From positions 496,001-560,000 of the forward strand of contig JBDXHU010000002.1 in assembly GCA_039989475.1 (NCBI GenBank): DNA of 64,000 nt, given 5' to 3'. Shown here one piece after another: positions 32,797 to 42,511 of this stretch (the first letter of the stretch is position 1; each line of letters starts with the position of its first letter). The notes below the pieces were generated by a model. The model saw nothing but the letters and a program-made list of their open reading frames with translations, searched no databases and was not told where the DNA came from. The stretch is from JBDXHU01 sp039989475. GTDB lineage: Bacteria > Pseudomonadota > Gammaproteobacteria > Pseudomonadales > Halieaceae. Made by a program: the position numbers and the translations under genes.

Positions 32797-34680
32797 ATGC
32801 TCCAGACTCTACGGAAAAATCTCCAGGGCACTATTGCCAAAATCATCGTCGCCATCATCGTGGTCCCCTTTGCCCTGTTTGGCATTGAATCACTGGTCAG
32901 TGGCGGCGGAATCCAGTATGTCGCAGAGGTCAATGGCGAGAAAATCAGCGCCGTAGAACTCCAGCAGCAGGTCAATCAACAAAAGCGCCGCTTGTTGATG
33001 ACCATGGGGGACAGTATTGACCCCAGTATGCTTGATGACCAGATGCTGGCCGCTCCGGCCCTGGAAATGATCATCCAGAAATCATTGCTAACGCAGGCCG
33101 CCGCCAGTTACGGGCTGTCCATAGCGGATGAGCGACTGGGAGAGTTCATTGCCAGCATGGAGGCGTTTCAGATCGATGGTCGCTTTGACCCCAACCTGTT
33201 TCGCCAGATCGTCTCCGACCAGGGTTACAGCCCGGCCGGTTTCCAGGAGGCACTGCGCGAGGACCTGATAATGTCCCAGTTGCGGGCCGGCGTGGCGGGA
33301 TCATCATTCGCTACCGAATTGGAGGTTGAGCAACTGGCGGCAATCAAGCAGGAGCAGCGTGACATACGCTATACGATACTGCCGCTCGAGCAATTTCGCA
33401 CCGATGCCGCTATCAGTGAAGAGGATATTCTGGCCTGGTACGAGACCAACCAGGCCCTGTACATGACTGATGAGTCGGTACAGCTTGATTATATTGAGTT
33501 GACCGTGGATGACTTCCGCAAACCGGTAGACGAGTCGGAAATGTTGGCGGTGTACGAGTCGGAAAAGGACAGTTTCCAGCTGGCGGAAGAGCGCCGGGTG
33601 TCCCATATCCTGATTGAACAGGGCGCGGATGAAAGCGATGAGGCCGTGCAGCAGCGCCTGGAGGCAGCGCAGCAGCGTACTGCCGAGGCCGACGAGAGCT
33701 TTGCCGTGCTGGCAGAGACGCTGTCTGATGACGTCGGCTCCGCCAGCATTGGCGGTGACCTGGGCTTTACCGCGGGGGATGCCTTCCCCGAGGAAATGGA
33801 GGCTGTAATCGCCTCCTTGTCACTGGACCAGGTGTCTGCCCCGGTGCAAACAGATGCCGGCTGGCACCTGATTAAACTGACCGAAGTTCGCGCAGGACAG
33901 AGCCGCAGCTTTGCCGATGTGCGAGCGGAACTGGAAGCGCGCCTGCAGGACGAGCAGGCCAGTCGTGACCTCGTCAAGTCGGTGGAAAGCCTGCGGGACC
34001 TGGTGTTTAACGCTGAAGATCTCAGCGGGCCCGCGGCAGAACTGGAGCTCAGCGTTGAGAACAGCGCGCAAGTGCTTCGCAACCAGCCCGCTGGTCTGTT
34101 CGCCAACCCGCGCCTGATTGCGGCGGCATTTAGCAGCGATGTATTAAATGAGGGCTACAACAGCGAGGTCATCGAAATCGAGTCAGAACACTTCGTCGTT
34201 CTGCGGATACGTGAGCACGCTTTGCCCGCAGCCAAGCCGCTGCAGGACGTGCAAGCAAGTATATTGGCTACCCTGCGCGACCAGGTCGCGGGAGAGGCAA
34301 TCCGCGCACAGGCCCGGCTATTCTTGCAGCAATTGCGTGAAGGAGCGTCTATTGAAGAGCTGGCGCTGGCAGCTGACTATCGCTGGCAAGTTGAGCTGGG
34401 GGCTACCCGCGATAGCCGCGCGGTTCCGGCCGAATCACTGCGTCGCGCCTTTGAGCTGCCTGCACCTGTCGAGGGTGAAAGCGAATTTGAATTTGTTGAA
34501 AACGGTACTGGCGATATCGAGCTGTTTGAGCTGGTGCGGGTGACCCCTGTCGATACGGCAGTGCTGGACGAGCTGCAACGGCAGCAAATCAATGCCGAAA
34601 TGGTCGGCGAAAATGGCCGTCGTACCGATGAGTACTACCAGCAACAGCTGCGCAGCGTTGCAGAAATTTCTCGCAGCTAG
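32797..34680 (+). CDS. ppiD: Periplasmic folding chaperone PpiD
   Basis: 627 residues. The N-terminus is a short cytosolic piece followed by a membrane anchor (about 12-33, IVAIIVVPFALFGIESL) and a SurA_N-like periplasmic chaperone domain. A parvulin (PpiC) domain lies about 265-360 (RVSHILIEQG, SIGGDLGFTAGDAFPEEMEAV). PpiD works at the SecYEG exit on newly translocated proteins. It is close to E. coli PpiD in size. The hupB terminator lies just upstream, so it probably has read-through or a local promoter. The start is ATG 32797. Confidence 0.93.
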   Translation: MLQTLRKNLQGTIAKIIVAIIVVPFALFGIESLVSGGGIQYVAEVNGEKISAVELQQQVNQQKRRLLMTMGDSIDPSMLDDQMLAAPALEMIIQKSLLTQAAASYGLSIADERLGEFIASMEAFQIDGRFDPNLFRQIVSDQGYSPAGFQEALREDLIMSQLRAGVAGSSFATELEVEQLAAIKQEQRDIRYTILPLEQFRTDAAISEEDILAWYETNQALYMTDESVQLDYIELTVDDFRKPVDESEMLAVYESEKDSFQLAEERRVSHILIEQGADESDEAVQQRLEAAQQRTAEADESFAVLAETLSDDVGSASIGGDLGFTAGDAFPEEMEAVIASLSLDQVSAPVQTDAGWHLIKLTEVRAGQSRSFADVRAELEARLQDEQASRDLVKSVESLRDLVFNAEDLSGPAAELELSVENSAQVLRNQPAGLFANPRLIAAAFSSDVLNEGYNSEVIEIESEHFVVLRIREHALPAAKPLQDVQASILATLRDQVAGEAIRAQARLFLQQLREGASIEELALAADYRWQVELGATRDSRAVPAESLRRAFELPAPVEGESEFEFVENGTGDIELFELVRVTPVDTAVLDELQRQQINAEMVGENGRRTDEYYQQQLRSVAEISRS

Positions 34681-34713
34681 CCGGCAGGCCGAGACTCACA
34701 CAGAGGATTTACA

Positions 34714-35886
34714 GTGTACAAGGTTCTTACACTCAACCAGATCTCGGTAAAGGGACTGGATCGTTTTTCACGGGAAAATTATGAGCTCGCCAGCGAGTTC
34801 ACCCACCCGGACGCCATACTGGTGCGCAGCCACAAGCTGCAGCCAGGTGAGATCGCCGACTCCGTGCTGTGTATAGGTCGCGCCGGGGCAGGCACCAACA
34901 ATATTCCGGTGAGCGATTGCACATTGCGCGGCATCCCTGTTTTCAATGCCCCGGGAGCCAACGCCAACGCGGTGAAGGAATTGGTTGCTGCGGCACTGCT
35001 GCTTGGTTCACGCGGCATTGTAGAGGGCGTTAGCTGGGTCAACACGCTGACCGAGATGAGCGATGAAGCCGAATTAAATCGCACGCTGGAGGCACAAAAA
35101 AAGCAGTTCAAAGGCAGCGAGCTGACGGGCAAGACCCTCGGCGTGGTCGGTCTGGGTGCAATCGGTTCGATGGTTGCGGAAATGGCCCTGACCATGGGTA
35201 TGGACGTGTGTGGATATGACCCTGCGCTCTCTGTAGAGGCGGCCTGGCGACTATCCAGCAGGGTGCAGAAGGTAGACGCCCTGGCTTCCCTGTTCAGCCG
35301 CTGTGACTATATCAGCCTGCACCTGCCGGTGTTGGACAGCACTCGTGGGCTGGTCAACGCTGAGCTTCTACAGGGCGTGAAACCGGGAACCTGCCTGCTC
35401 AACTTTGCCCGCCAGGAGATCGTCGATACGGCCTCAGTGGTTGAGGCCCTGGATGCCGGCCTCCTGCGTCGCTATATCAGCGACTTCCCACAGCCTGCAC
35501 TGATAGGGCGGGAGGACGTATTGCTGATGCCGCATATCGGCGCCAGCACCGACGAGGCCGAGGAAAATTGCGCCATGATGGCGGCCGACCAGTTACGGGA
35601 CTTTCTGGAGAACGGCAATATTCGCAACTCTGTGAATTTTCCAACCCTGCTGCTGGAGCCCAGCGAGGGCGTACGCCTGGCGATCAGCAATGAAAATATA
35701 CCCAAGATGCTGGGTAACTTGCTGTCGGCCCTGGCTGATGAAGAAATCAACGTCATCGATATGCTGAACAAGAGCCGGGATAATATCGCCTATAACCTGA
35801 TCGATGTGGCTGCTGAGCCCAGTGCGAAGGTACTGGAAAAGATGCGGGCCCTGGAAGGCGTTATCAACGTGCGCGTCATCAGCTAG
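34714..35886 (+). CDS. D-3-phosphoglycerate dehydrogenase-like, with ACT domain
   Basis: 390 residues from a GTG start preceded by AGAGGA. The NAD-binding motif is VVGLGAIGSMVAEMAL, and catalytic residues lie in FARQEIVD, the following Asp/Glu region and LMPHIGASTDEAEEN (His). A C-terminal ACT domain starts near 318 (NMLG, VIDMLNKSRDN). The family oxidises 3-phosphoglycerate in serine synthesis and ACT domains sense serine. It is shorter than E. coli SerA (410). Whether it is the only SerA of the cell is not visible here. DUF1285 follows 26 bp later. Confidence 0.85.
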   Translation: MYKVLTLNQISVKGLDRFSRENYELASEFTHPDAILVRSHKLQPGEIADSVLCIGRAGAGTNNIPVSDCTLRGIPVFNAPGANANAVKELVAAALLLGSRGIVEGVSWVNTLTEMSDEAELNRTLEAQKKQFKGSELTGKTLGVVGLGAIGSMVAEMALTMGMDVCGYDPALSVEAAWRLSSRVQKVDALASLFSRCDYISLHLPVLDSTRGLVNAELLQGVKPGTCLLNFARQEIVDTASVVEALDAGLLRRYISDFPQPALIGREDVLLMPHIGASTDEAEENCAMMAADQLRDFLENGNIRNSVNFPTLLLEPSEGVRLAISNENIPKMLGNLLSALADEEINVIDMLNKSRDNIAYNLIDVAAEPSAKVLEKMRALEGVINVRVIS

Positions 35887-35912
35887 GCCCCAGCTGTCCA
35901 GCCTCATCGCAT

Positions 35913-36464
35913 ATGCCTGACGAGACACTGGAACAACTAAGCCGACAACTCAGCCCGGCGCGCGACCTGGATAATCCACCGCTGCATCTCTGGCAGCCGG
36001 CACTATCCGGTGATATTGATATTGTTATCCACCGGGATGGCAGCTGGCACCACGAGGGCGCGGTCATCGAGCGTGCCTCCCTGGTACGACTGTTTGCCAG
36101 CATTCTGCGGCGTGAGGCGGATGGCGACTACTACCTGGTAACACCGGTTGAGAAATGGCGAATCCGGGTGGAAGATCTTCCGCTGCAAATCGTGGATTTT
36201 GACATTGAGAACCCCGCTAGCGCCGAGCAGACGTTCGTGGTGAGCACGAATACCGGGCGCCGCTATGTGATTGGCGAGAAATATCCCCTGTACATGCCCG
36301 CAGCCAGCGGCGAGTTTGAGGTAATTCCCGCGGTATCACTGGACCATGGCCTCGCGGCCTCTTTCAGTCGCGCCGCCTGGTACCGATTGGCTGAGGCCTG
36401 CCAGGAGCGGGAGGGGCAGGCCGGGATAAGTAGCGAGGGCTTGTTTTTCCCTATAGCGGCCTAA
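35913..36464 (+). CDS. DUF1285 family protein
   Basis: 183 residues. The motifs GDIDIVIHRDGSWHHEGAVI, RLFASILRREADGDYYLVTPVEKW and RIRVEDLP define DUF1285, a small cytosolic beta-rich family conserved in proteobacteria with unknown function. It follows the SerA-like gene by 26 bp on the same strand and ends 11 bp from the convergent etfD. No enzyme motif is recognised. Confidence 0.88.
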   Translation: MPDETLEQLSRQLSPARDLDNPPLHLWQPALSGDIDIVIHRDGSWHHEGAVIERASLVRLFASILRREADGDYYLVTPVEKWRIRVEDLPLQIVDFDIENPASAEQTFVVSTNTGRRYVIGEKYPLYMPAASGEFEVIPAVSLDHGLAASFSRAAWYRLAEACQEREGQAGISSEGLFFPIAA

Positions 36465-36475
36465 GCGGTTCCCGG

Positions 36476-38128
36476 TTACATGTTGGGGTAGTTGGGTCCG
36501 CCCAGACCTTCCGGGGTCACCCAGACGATGTTCTGGGAAGGGTCCTTGATATCGCAGGTCTTGCAGTGCACGCAGTTTTGCGCGTTGATCTGAAAACGCG
36601 GTCCTGCAGCATCATCCACAATCTCATAGACTCCCGCCGGGCAATAGCGCTGGGCCGGCTCGTCCCACCTGGGCAGGTTCACCTCAATCGGGATCTGTGG
36701 GTCTATCAGGGTCAGGTGGCAGGGTTGGTCTTCTTCGTGATTGGTATTGGAAAGGAATACCGAGGAAAGGCGGTCAAAGCTGATGCTGTTGTCAGGCTTG
36801 GGATAGTCGATGACCTTACTCTCAGCTGCCGGCTTCAGGGTGGCGTAGTCCGGCGTGCTGTCGCGCAGGGTGAAGGGCAGCCGGCCACGAAAGATAGTCT
36901 GGTCTATCCACACCAGGCCGGCGCCCAGCAGGGTACCGAACTTATGCATGAAACCGGAGAAATTGCGGGTGGTATAGAGCTCAGCAAAGGCCCAGCTGGC
37001 CTTGAAGTTATCGTCGTAAGCTTCCAGGTCTGCCGGCGCAGCGTCGCCCTGTTGCAAGGCGTCCACCACGGTTTCCGCGGCGACCATGCCACTTTTCATG
37101 GCGGTATGGTTGCCCTTGATCTTGACGCTGTTGAGCGTGCCCGCATCGCAGCCGATTAACAGGCCGCCGGGAAAGTGCATTCTGGGCAGAGAGTTGGCGC
37201 CGCCCTTGGCAATCGCACGTGCCCCATAGGTCAGGCGAGTACCCCCCTGCAGGTGCTTGAGCGTTTCCGGGTGATGCTTCCAGCGCTGGAACTCCTCATA
37301 GGGGCTCACATGGGGGTTGCTATAGTTGAGGTCCGTAATCAAACCCAGGTAAACCTGGTTGTTTTCCGCATGATAGAGGAAGGCGCCGCCGCTGGAGCCA
37401 CTCTCTGCCAGGGGCCAGCCCAGGCCGTGTTCTACCAGTCCTTCCTCGTGTTGCTCCGCAGGGATTTCCCATATCTCCTTGATGCCGATACCGTAATGCT
37501 GTGGGTCGGAATCCTTGTCCAGATCAAAATGCTTGATCAACTGTTTGCCCAGATGTCCGCGAACACCCTCGGCAAACAGTGTGTACTTTGCGTGCAGCTC
37601 CATGCCAGGCATATAGCCGTCTTTCTGCTCACCGCTGGCGCTGATCCCCATATCACCCGTCGCGATGCCTTTTACTCGGCCGTCTTCATGGAAGAGCACC
37701 TCAGCAGCGGCGAAGCCCGGGTAAACCTCAACGCCGAGGCCCTCAGCCTGTTCTGCCAGCCAGCGGCATACATTCCCCATGGAGACAATGTAGTTGCCAT
37801 CATTGTGAGTGGGCTTGGGAATCAGGAAGTGGGGGAGCTTTATGGCGCCTGTCGCACTCGTGTAGAAGAAAAACTTGTCGCCCGTAACCGCGCTGCCCAT
37901 GGGGGCACCCTGGTCTTTCCAGTCGGGGAACAGCTCGTTCATGGCGCGTGGTTCCAGCACGGCGCCGGACAGGATATGAGCACCCACTTCCGAGCCTTTC
38001 TCAACTACGCAAACCGTGATTTCCTGTGACTTTTCGGCGGCCAGTTGCATGATCCGGCAGGCGGCTGAGAGGCCGGCTGGGCCGGCACCGACGATTACCA
38101 CGTCGAATTCCATTGCTTCACGTTCCAC
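36476..38128 (-). CDS. etfD: Electron transfer flavoprotein-ubiquinone oxidoreductase
   Basis: 550 residues from GTG 38128, which has AGAGGA 9 nt upstream. An ATG at 38113 is a possible alternative, and a longer frame upstream lacks family likeness. The inner-membrane-associated enzyme passes electrons from reduced ETF to ubiquinone. The FAD motif is DVVIVGAGPAGLSAACR near the start. The quinone/FAD segments GAHILSGAV and GADAGTLN-like GCDAGTLNSVKIKG are present. The C-terminal [4Fe-4S] ligands lie in NCVHCKTCDIKDPSQNI. etfBA is divergent upstream. Confidence 0.94.
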   Translation of the reverse strand: MEREAMEFDVVIVGAGPAGLSAACRIMQLAAEKSQEITVCVVEKGSEVGAHILSGAVLEPRAMNELFPDWKDQGAPMGSAVTGDKFFFYTSATGAIKLPHFLIPKPTHNDGNYIVSMGNVCRWLAEQAEGLGVEVYPGFAAAEVLFHEDGRVKGIATGDMGISASGEQKDGYMPGMELHAKYTLFAEGVRGHLGKQLIKHFDLDKDSDPQHYGIGIKEIWEIPAEQHEEGLVEHGLGWPLAESGSSGGAFLYHAENNQVYLGLITDLNYSNPHVSPYEEFQRWKHHPETLKHLQGGTRLTYGARAIAKGGANSLPRMHFPGGLLIGCDAGTLNSVKIKGNHTAMKSGMVAAETVVDALQQGDAAPADLEAYDDNFKASWAFAELYTTRNFSGFMHKFGTLLGAGLVWIDQTIFRGRLPFTLRDSTPDYATLKPAAESKVIDYPKPDNSISFDRLSSVFLSNTNHEEDQPCHLTLIDPQIPIEVNLPRWDEPAQRYCPAGVYEIVDDAAGPRFQINAQNCVHCKTCDIKDPSQNIVWVTPEGLGGPNYPNM

Positions 38129-38285
38129 GGAAGGCTTCCTCTGTTGGGCACTATGGACGGGGCCAGCAGTATAATCTTTTCCGACCTGATCCGCCATAAT
38201 CGACGCAGATACCGCATATAAATCAAGCAGATAGAGGCCTCTTCAGAATGGCTGCTGAGGTCAATTACAGCGTCACTTTCAGCTA

Positions 38286-38314
38286 TTGACCTGTCTGGGC
38301 GATGTGGGCATGAT
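38286..38314 (+). promoter_or_regulatory. Candidate sigma70 promoter for etfBA
   Basis: TTGACC (38286-38291) and CATGAT (38309-38314) are spaced by 17 bp and match the consensus at 5 and 4 of 6 positions. They lie about 60 bp before the etfB start, in the 246-bp divergent region between etfD and etfB. Confidence 0.5.
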
Positions 38315-38374
38315 ACCGGGCCGATATGCGGCCCCGGGTCGCACCATTTACCCCTCAAAATCTGTGGAGAATCC

Positions 38375-39124
38375 ATGAAGGTTCTTGTAGCTGTGAAGCG
38401 CGTTGTTGATTACAACGTGAAGGTTCGCGCCAAGGCGGACGGTTCTGATGTCGACCTGAATAACGTAAAGATGGCGATCAACCCCTTTTGCGAAATCGCT
38501 GTGGAAGAGGCCGTGCGGCTGAAAGAAGCCGGCACCGCCACCGAAGTTATCGCCGTATCAATTGGCGACAAATCCTGCCAGGAGCAGATCCGAACTGCAC
38601 TGGCCCTGGGCGCCGATCGCGGCATCCAGGTAGAAACTGAAGGCGCGGCAGAGCCCCTGATAGTAGCCAAACTGCTCAAGGGCGTGGTTGAAAAGGAACA
38701 GCCACAGCTGGTCATTCTGGGCAAGCAGTCAATTGATGGCGACAACAACCAGACCGGTCAGATGCTGGGCGCGTTGACCAATATGCCCCAGGGAACATTT
38801 GCCTCCGAGGTGGCCATCGACGGTGACAAGCTCAACGTTACCCGCGAGGTCGACGGTGGAATGCAGACGCTTAGCCTGAGTTTGCCGGCCATCGTTACCA
38901 CGGACCTGCGGCTGAACGAGCCTCGCTATGCCTCATTGCCGAATATCATGAAAGCCAAGAAGAAGCAGTTGGATGTCTACAGCCCGGCTGACCTGGGTGT
39001 GGAGCCCAAGGCCCACCTGACCACCTTGAAAGTTGAGCCGCCGGCGGAGCGCCAGGCAGGCATTATCGTGGAAAGCGTGGAGCAATTGGTGGACAAACTG
39101 AAGAACGAGGCGAAGGTAATCTGA
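38375..39124 (+). CDS. etfB: Electron transfer flavoprotein beta subunit
   Basis: 249 residues. EtfB binds AMP and, with EtfA, carries electrons from acyl-CoA and other dehydrogenases. It starts MKVLVAVKRVVDYNVKVR. The AMP-loop segment GDNNQTGQMLGALTNMPQGT and the recognition loop LRLNEPRYASLPNIMKAKKK are typical. The stop overlaps etfA by one base (TGATG). It pairs functionally with etfD on the other strand. Confidence 0.96.
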   Translation: MKVLVAVKRVVDYNVKVRAKADGSDVDLNNVKMAINPFCEIAVEEAVRLKEAGTATEVIAVSIGDKSCQEQIRTALALGADRGIQVETEGAAEPLIVAKLLKGVVEKEQPQLVILGKQSIDGDNNQTGQMLGALTNMPQGTFASEVAIDGDKLNVTREVDGGMQTLSLSLPAIVTTDLRLNEPRYASLPNIMKAKKKQLDVYSPADLGVEPKAHLTTLKVEPPAERQAGIIVESVEQLVDKLKNEAKVI

Positions 39125-40053
39125 TGAGTACTCTTGTTATAGCAGAACATGACAACGCCAGCCTGAAGCCGGCGACACTGTGCGCAGTTGCAGCGGCCCA
39201 GGCCCTGGGCGCGGACATCGACATACTGGTAGCGGGCGAGGCTTGCTCCGGTGCTGGTGACGCTGCGGCGGCTGTGGCCGGCGTCAGCAAGGTGCTGGTA
39301 GCCGATAACGCCGCCTATGCCCATCAATTAGCTGAGAATGTGGCGCTGTTAGTGGCCGAGTTGGGTGCCAACTACGACAATATCCTGGCGCCGGACACCT
39401 CTAACGGAAAAAATACACTGCCGCGTGTCGCCGCGCTGCTGGATGTGGGCCAGATTTCAGACATTGTCTCGGTGGAGTCAGCCGACACCTTCAAACGCCC
39501 AATCTATGCTGGCAACGTGATTGCCACTGTGCAGTCAAGCGATGCCAAGAAAGTCATCACCGTACGCAGCACTGCTTTTGATGGCGTATCCGCAGAGGGC
39601 GGCAGTGCCAGCATCGAAGCGATTGATTCGGCCCATGACGCCGGTATATCAAGCTTTGTCAGTGAGGAACTGGCGGTTTCTGACCGGCCCGAACTCACTG
39701 CAGCCGATGTCGTTATCTCCGGCGGTCGCGGTATGCAGAACGGCGAGAACTTCGCCATGCTGGAATCCGTCGCCGATAAGCTCGGCGCAGCCGTAGGTGC
39801 ATCCCGCGCCGCCGTCGATGCTGGTTTTGTTCCCAATGACATGCAGGTTGGCCAGACTGGCAAGATTGTCGCCCCCGACCTGTATATCGCGGTGGGTATA
39901 TCCGGCGCCATTCAGCACCTGGCAGGCATGAAGGACTCCAAGGTAATCGTCGCTATCAACAAGGACGAGGACGCCCCAATCTTCCAGGTGGCCGATTACG
40001 GGCTGGTAGCGGACCTGTTCAACGCGGTACCGGAGCTCGACGCCGCGCTGTAA
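39124..40053 (+). CDS. etfA: Electron transfer flavoprotein alpha subunit
   Basis: 309 residues. EtfA binds the FAD of the heterodimer. The FAD signature VGQTGKIVAPDLYIAVGISGAIQHLAGM is seen in pieces near 240-270, and SGGRGMQNGENF near 198 is typical. It overlaps etfB by one base. A strong terminator follows at 40074-40106, closing the two-gene operon. Confidence 0.96.
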   Translation: MSTLVIAEHDNASLKPATLCAVAAAQALGADIDILVAGEACSGAGDAAAAVAGVSKVLVADNAAYAHQLAENVALLVAELGANYDNILAPDTSNGKNTLPRVAALLDVGQISDIVSVESADTFKRPIYAGNVIATVQSSDAKKVITVRSTAFDGVSAEGGSASIEAIDSAHDAGISSFVSEELAVSDRPELTAADVVISGGRGMQNGENFAMLESVADKLGAAVGASRAAVDAGFVPNDMQVGQTGKIVAPDLYIAVGISGAIQHLAGMKDSKVIVAINKDEDAPIFQVADYGLVADLFNAVPELDAAL

Positions 40054-40073
40054 CACAGGGCAAAACGCGAAAC

Positions 40074-40106
40074 AGCCGGCCCCTCGCAGGAGGTGCCGGC
40101 TTTTTT
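40074..40106 (+). terminator. Rho-independent terminator after etfA
   Basis: AGCCGGC (40074-40080) and GCCGGCT (40095-40101) form a stem with a 14-base loop, followed by TTTTTTGC. It lies about 20 bp after the etfA stop. Confidence 0.88.
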
Positions 40107-40253
40107 GCGCCAGGTGTTTTGTGGCGGTCCGCGCCTGGGGTCACCAGACGAGCGAAAAAAGCTTGCTTCTCTCAGAACCTGCTATACTTTTTGCGATCAT
40201 CGATTCCTGTCGGTGGCGTGGGAACCAATAAAAAAACTGTTGAGGGTAATAGC

Positions 40254-42431
40254 ATGAATTCAATTGATGCGAGGCGGTCCTGTATTGGATCGCGTTTACA
40301 CAGACTACTATTCGGGAGCTTGCCGCTGGCATTGATGGTTGTCGCGACGACGCAGGTATCTGCGGCTCCCCCCCCTAACGATGAGTGCGGCACTGCCATT
40401 GTCATAGACCCTGCGGCTCCTTTTCCACCTTATACAGATAGTGTTGATGCTACAGACGCTACACTGAACTCAGCCGACCCCTTGCTAACTTGTAATGCCG
40501 CCGGGAATGACGACGGCAGCCAGACGGTCTGGTGGAAATACACACCCGATGCCAGCGGACTGGTTGACGTCAATACCAACGGCAGCACTGAAGCCGGTGG
40601 CGGTGAACTGGATACCGCACACGGTGCCTTTGTGGGGAACTGTGGAGCCCTGGTTGAGGTCGCCTGCGTTGATTCAGGGTTGAACGATAACCTTAACTTC
40701 GAGGTCGTGGCAGGAACCGACTACTACATCAAGGTGGGTCAATTTGCCGGTGGCAGCGATGCCGGAATAGTCCAGGTCAATGTCGAAGAGGGCAGGACGC
40801 CAATACCCCCGCAACGCCTGGTGCTCGAGTCGGTAAATAACGGAACATCTGCACCCATCAGGGATATTGTCCCTGGCCTGGCTCCAGCCACGCTAGTGGC
40901 CGCTCAAGATGGGAATGCGCTCGACTCACTGGTTGAAATCCCTAACGCCATGCAACCCTACGGCGAGGCCAAGAAGTCAGGATATGACAATGCCGGCTCC
41001 CAGGTGACTGGCACCGGTCGCGTCAAATGGAACGGCCCGGCAAGCCTGTTGAACGTATTCGAGGGCGGTAACAACGACGATAACTGGGATGTATTGGGAA
41101 CCTTTATTGCGCCCCCCGACACCGTAGGTGACGTCGGCAAGACCCACTACGTCCAGATGTTCAACCTGTTAACACAGATTTTCGACAAGGACGGCAATTC
41201 CGTTCTCGGGCCATTCCCAACCAGCACCTTCTTTGCCGGTATGAATGGAAACTGCGCTATCAGCGATGATGGTGACCCGATTGTTCTCTATGACGAAGAG
41301 ACGGATCGCTGGCTGGTGTCTCAGTTCCTGGCCAGCTTCCAGGACGGCCTGTGTATAGCTATATCCGAATCCGGTGACCCAACGGGCAGCTGGCATCAGT
41401 ACGAGTATGACTTCACCGGTATTGGTTTCCCGGACTATCCGAAGTTCGGCTTCGCGACCGGTGCCGTCAATGTCATGGTCAACCTGTTCACTCCCTTCCA
41501 GGGTTCTGCGCTGGGAGCCATCGACAAGTCTGAGCTGTTTGCTGGCGGACCGGCAACCATGGTCCTCTTCACCGGCGGCGAATCAGCTCAGCTGGCCTTT
41601 GGCTGGGTTCCGGGTGATAACGACGGGCCAGTGTTCGATAACACCCCGCCGACATTCTTCACCAATCTCGGTTTTTCCGGCGACACTATCTTCGTTGGGG
41701 AAATCACGCCTGATTGGGACACGCCGGAAAACACCGGGCTGGGCTTCTCGGCAATCCCGGTATCACCCTGGGACAGCACGCTTTGCAATGGTCCCCGTGG
41801 CGCCTGTATTGAACAGCCAGGGTCCGGGACTATTGATGGCGGGGACCCGGTTCCACCTCCGTTTACTCAAGTTATCAGCTTCCTGGAAGGCATCACCGAT
41901 CGCATGATGCACCGTGGCCAAATCCGCGATTTCGGGAAGAGCAAGAGTGCGATTCTCAGCCATACGGTTGATGCCGATGGTAGTGGTACCGCCGGTGTGC
42001 GGTGGTATGAACTGAAGAATCACAAGGGGCGTGGATGGGAGCTCAAGAAGGAGAACACCTTCTCTCCTGACGGCAATAATCGCTGGATGGGCAGCATTGC
42101 GATGACCGCCTCAGGCAGCACCTGCCTTGGGTACAGCATCTCCAGCGCGTCGGTGCATCCGAGCATTGGCATTACGGGTCGGAAAGGTAAGTCAAACCAC
42201 ATGAACATCCGGGAGCTGGTGGCCTTTGACGGCAACGAAGCCGGGAATGTTCAAAGGCTTACCGCTCGCTGGGGCGACTACAGTTCCATGTCCATCGACC
42301 CGGTCGATGACACCTGCTGGTACACCCAGGAGTATGCAAGACCGGCTGATTCCATTTGGCCATCGCAGGGTGTTCCCTTTGGCGAAGTATTTGGCTGGGG
42401 AACCAAGGTCATTCATTACGACGTGAAATAG
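40254..42431 (+). CDS. Large secreted protein with jelly-roll-like N-terminal domain, unknown function
   Basis: 725 residues from ATG 40254 with GAGGG upstream. An earlier in-frame ATG lacks these features. A signal peptide spans about 1-38, with likely cleavage after VSA before APPPNDEC. The first mature domain (about 40-185) has NDEC...VWWKYTPDASG and DYYIKVGQF, like bacterial pre-peptidase or jelly-roll adhesion domains. The rest (about 230-725) is rich in Gly, Asp and aromatic residues and resembles a repeated beta-sheet or propeller fold (VLYDEETDRWLVSQF, SEDSGDP-like repeats, WMGSIAM, WGDYSSMSIDP). No catalytic motif was recognised. It is flanked by terminators. Confidence 0.75.
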   Translation: MNSIDARRSCIGSRLHRLLFGSLPLALMVVATTQVSAAPPPNDECGTAIVIDPAAPFPPYTDSVDATDATLNSADPLLTCNAAGNDDGSQTVWWKYTPDASGLVDVNTNGSTEAGGGELDTAHGAFVGNCGALVEVACVDSGLNDNLNFEVVAGTDYYIKVGQFAGGSDAGIVQVNVEEGRTPIPPQRLVLESVNNGTSAPIRDIVPGLAPATLVAAQDGNALDSLVEIPNAMQPYGEAKKSGYDNAGSQVTGTGRVKWNGPASLLNVFEGGNNDDNWDVLGTFIAPPDTVGDVGKTHYVQMFNLLTQIFDKDGNSVLGPFPTSTFFAGMNGNCAISDDGDPIVLYDEETDRWLVSQFLASFQDGLCIAISESGDPTGSWHQYEYDFTGIGFPDYPKFGFATGAVNVMVNLFTPFQGSALGAIDKSELFAGGPATMVLFTGGESAQLAFGWVPGDNDGPVFDNTPPTFFTNLGFSGDTIFVGEITPDWDTPENTGLGFSAIPVSPWDSTLCNGPRGACIEQPGSGTIDGGDPVPPPFTQVISFLEGITDRMMHRGQIRDFGKSKSAILSHTVDADGSGTAGVRWYELKNHKGRGWELKKENTFSPDGNNRWMGSIAMTASGSTCLGYSISSASVHPSIGITGRKGKSNHMNIRELVAFDGNEAGNVQRLTARWGDYSSMSIDPVDDTCWYTQEYARPADSIWPSQGVPFGEVFGWGTKVIHYDVK

Positions 42432-42460
42432 CGCTCACTGCGAGACAAGGAAGTAACACA

Positions 42461-42489
42461 GGAGGGCCTCATAGAGGCCCTCCTTTTTT
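42461..42489 (+). terminator. Rho-independent terminator after the large secreted protein gene
   Basis: GGAGGGCCTC and GAGGCCCTCC form a perfect 10-bp stem around ATA, followed by TTTTTT. It lies 29 bp after the stop and 23 bp before the ankyrin gene's ATG. Confidence 0.93.
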
Positions 42490-42511
42490 CTGTGCGGAAG
42501 GACTGATAACC

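Noticed and set aside
37175..38029. 284-codon plus-strand frame opposite etfD
   Set aside because: The etfD frame carries all the FAD and iron-sulfur motifs. The antisense frame has none.
40119..40253. Earlier start for the large secreted protein
   Set aside because: The extra 45 codons begin close to the etfA terminator and would bury the signal peptide. The ATG at 40254 has a ribosome-binding site and a proper signal peptide.
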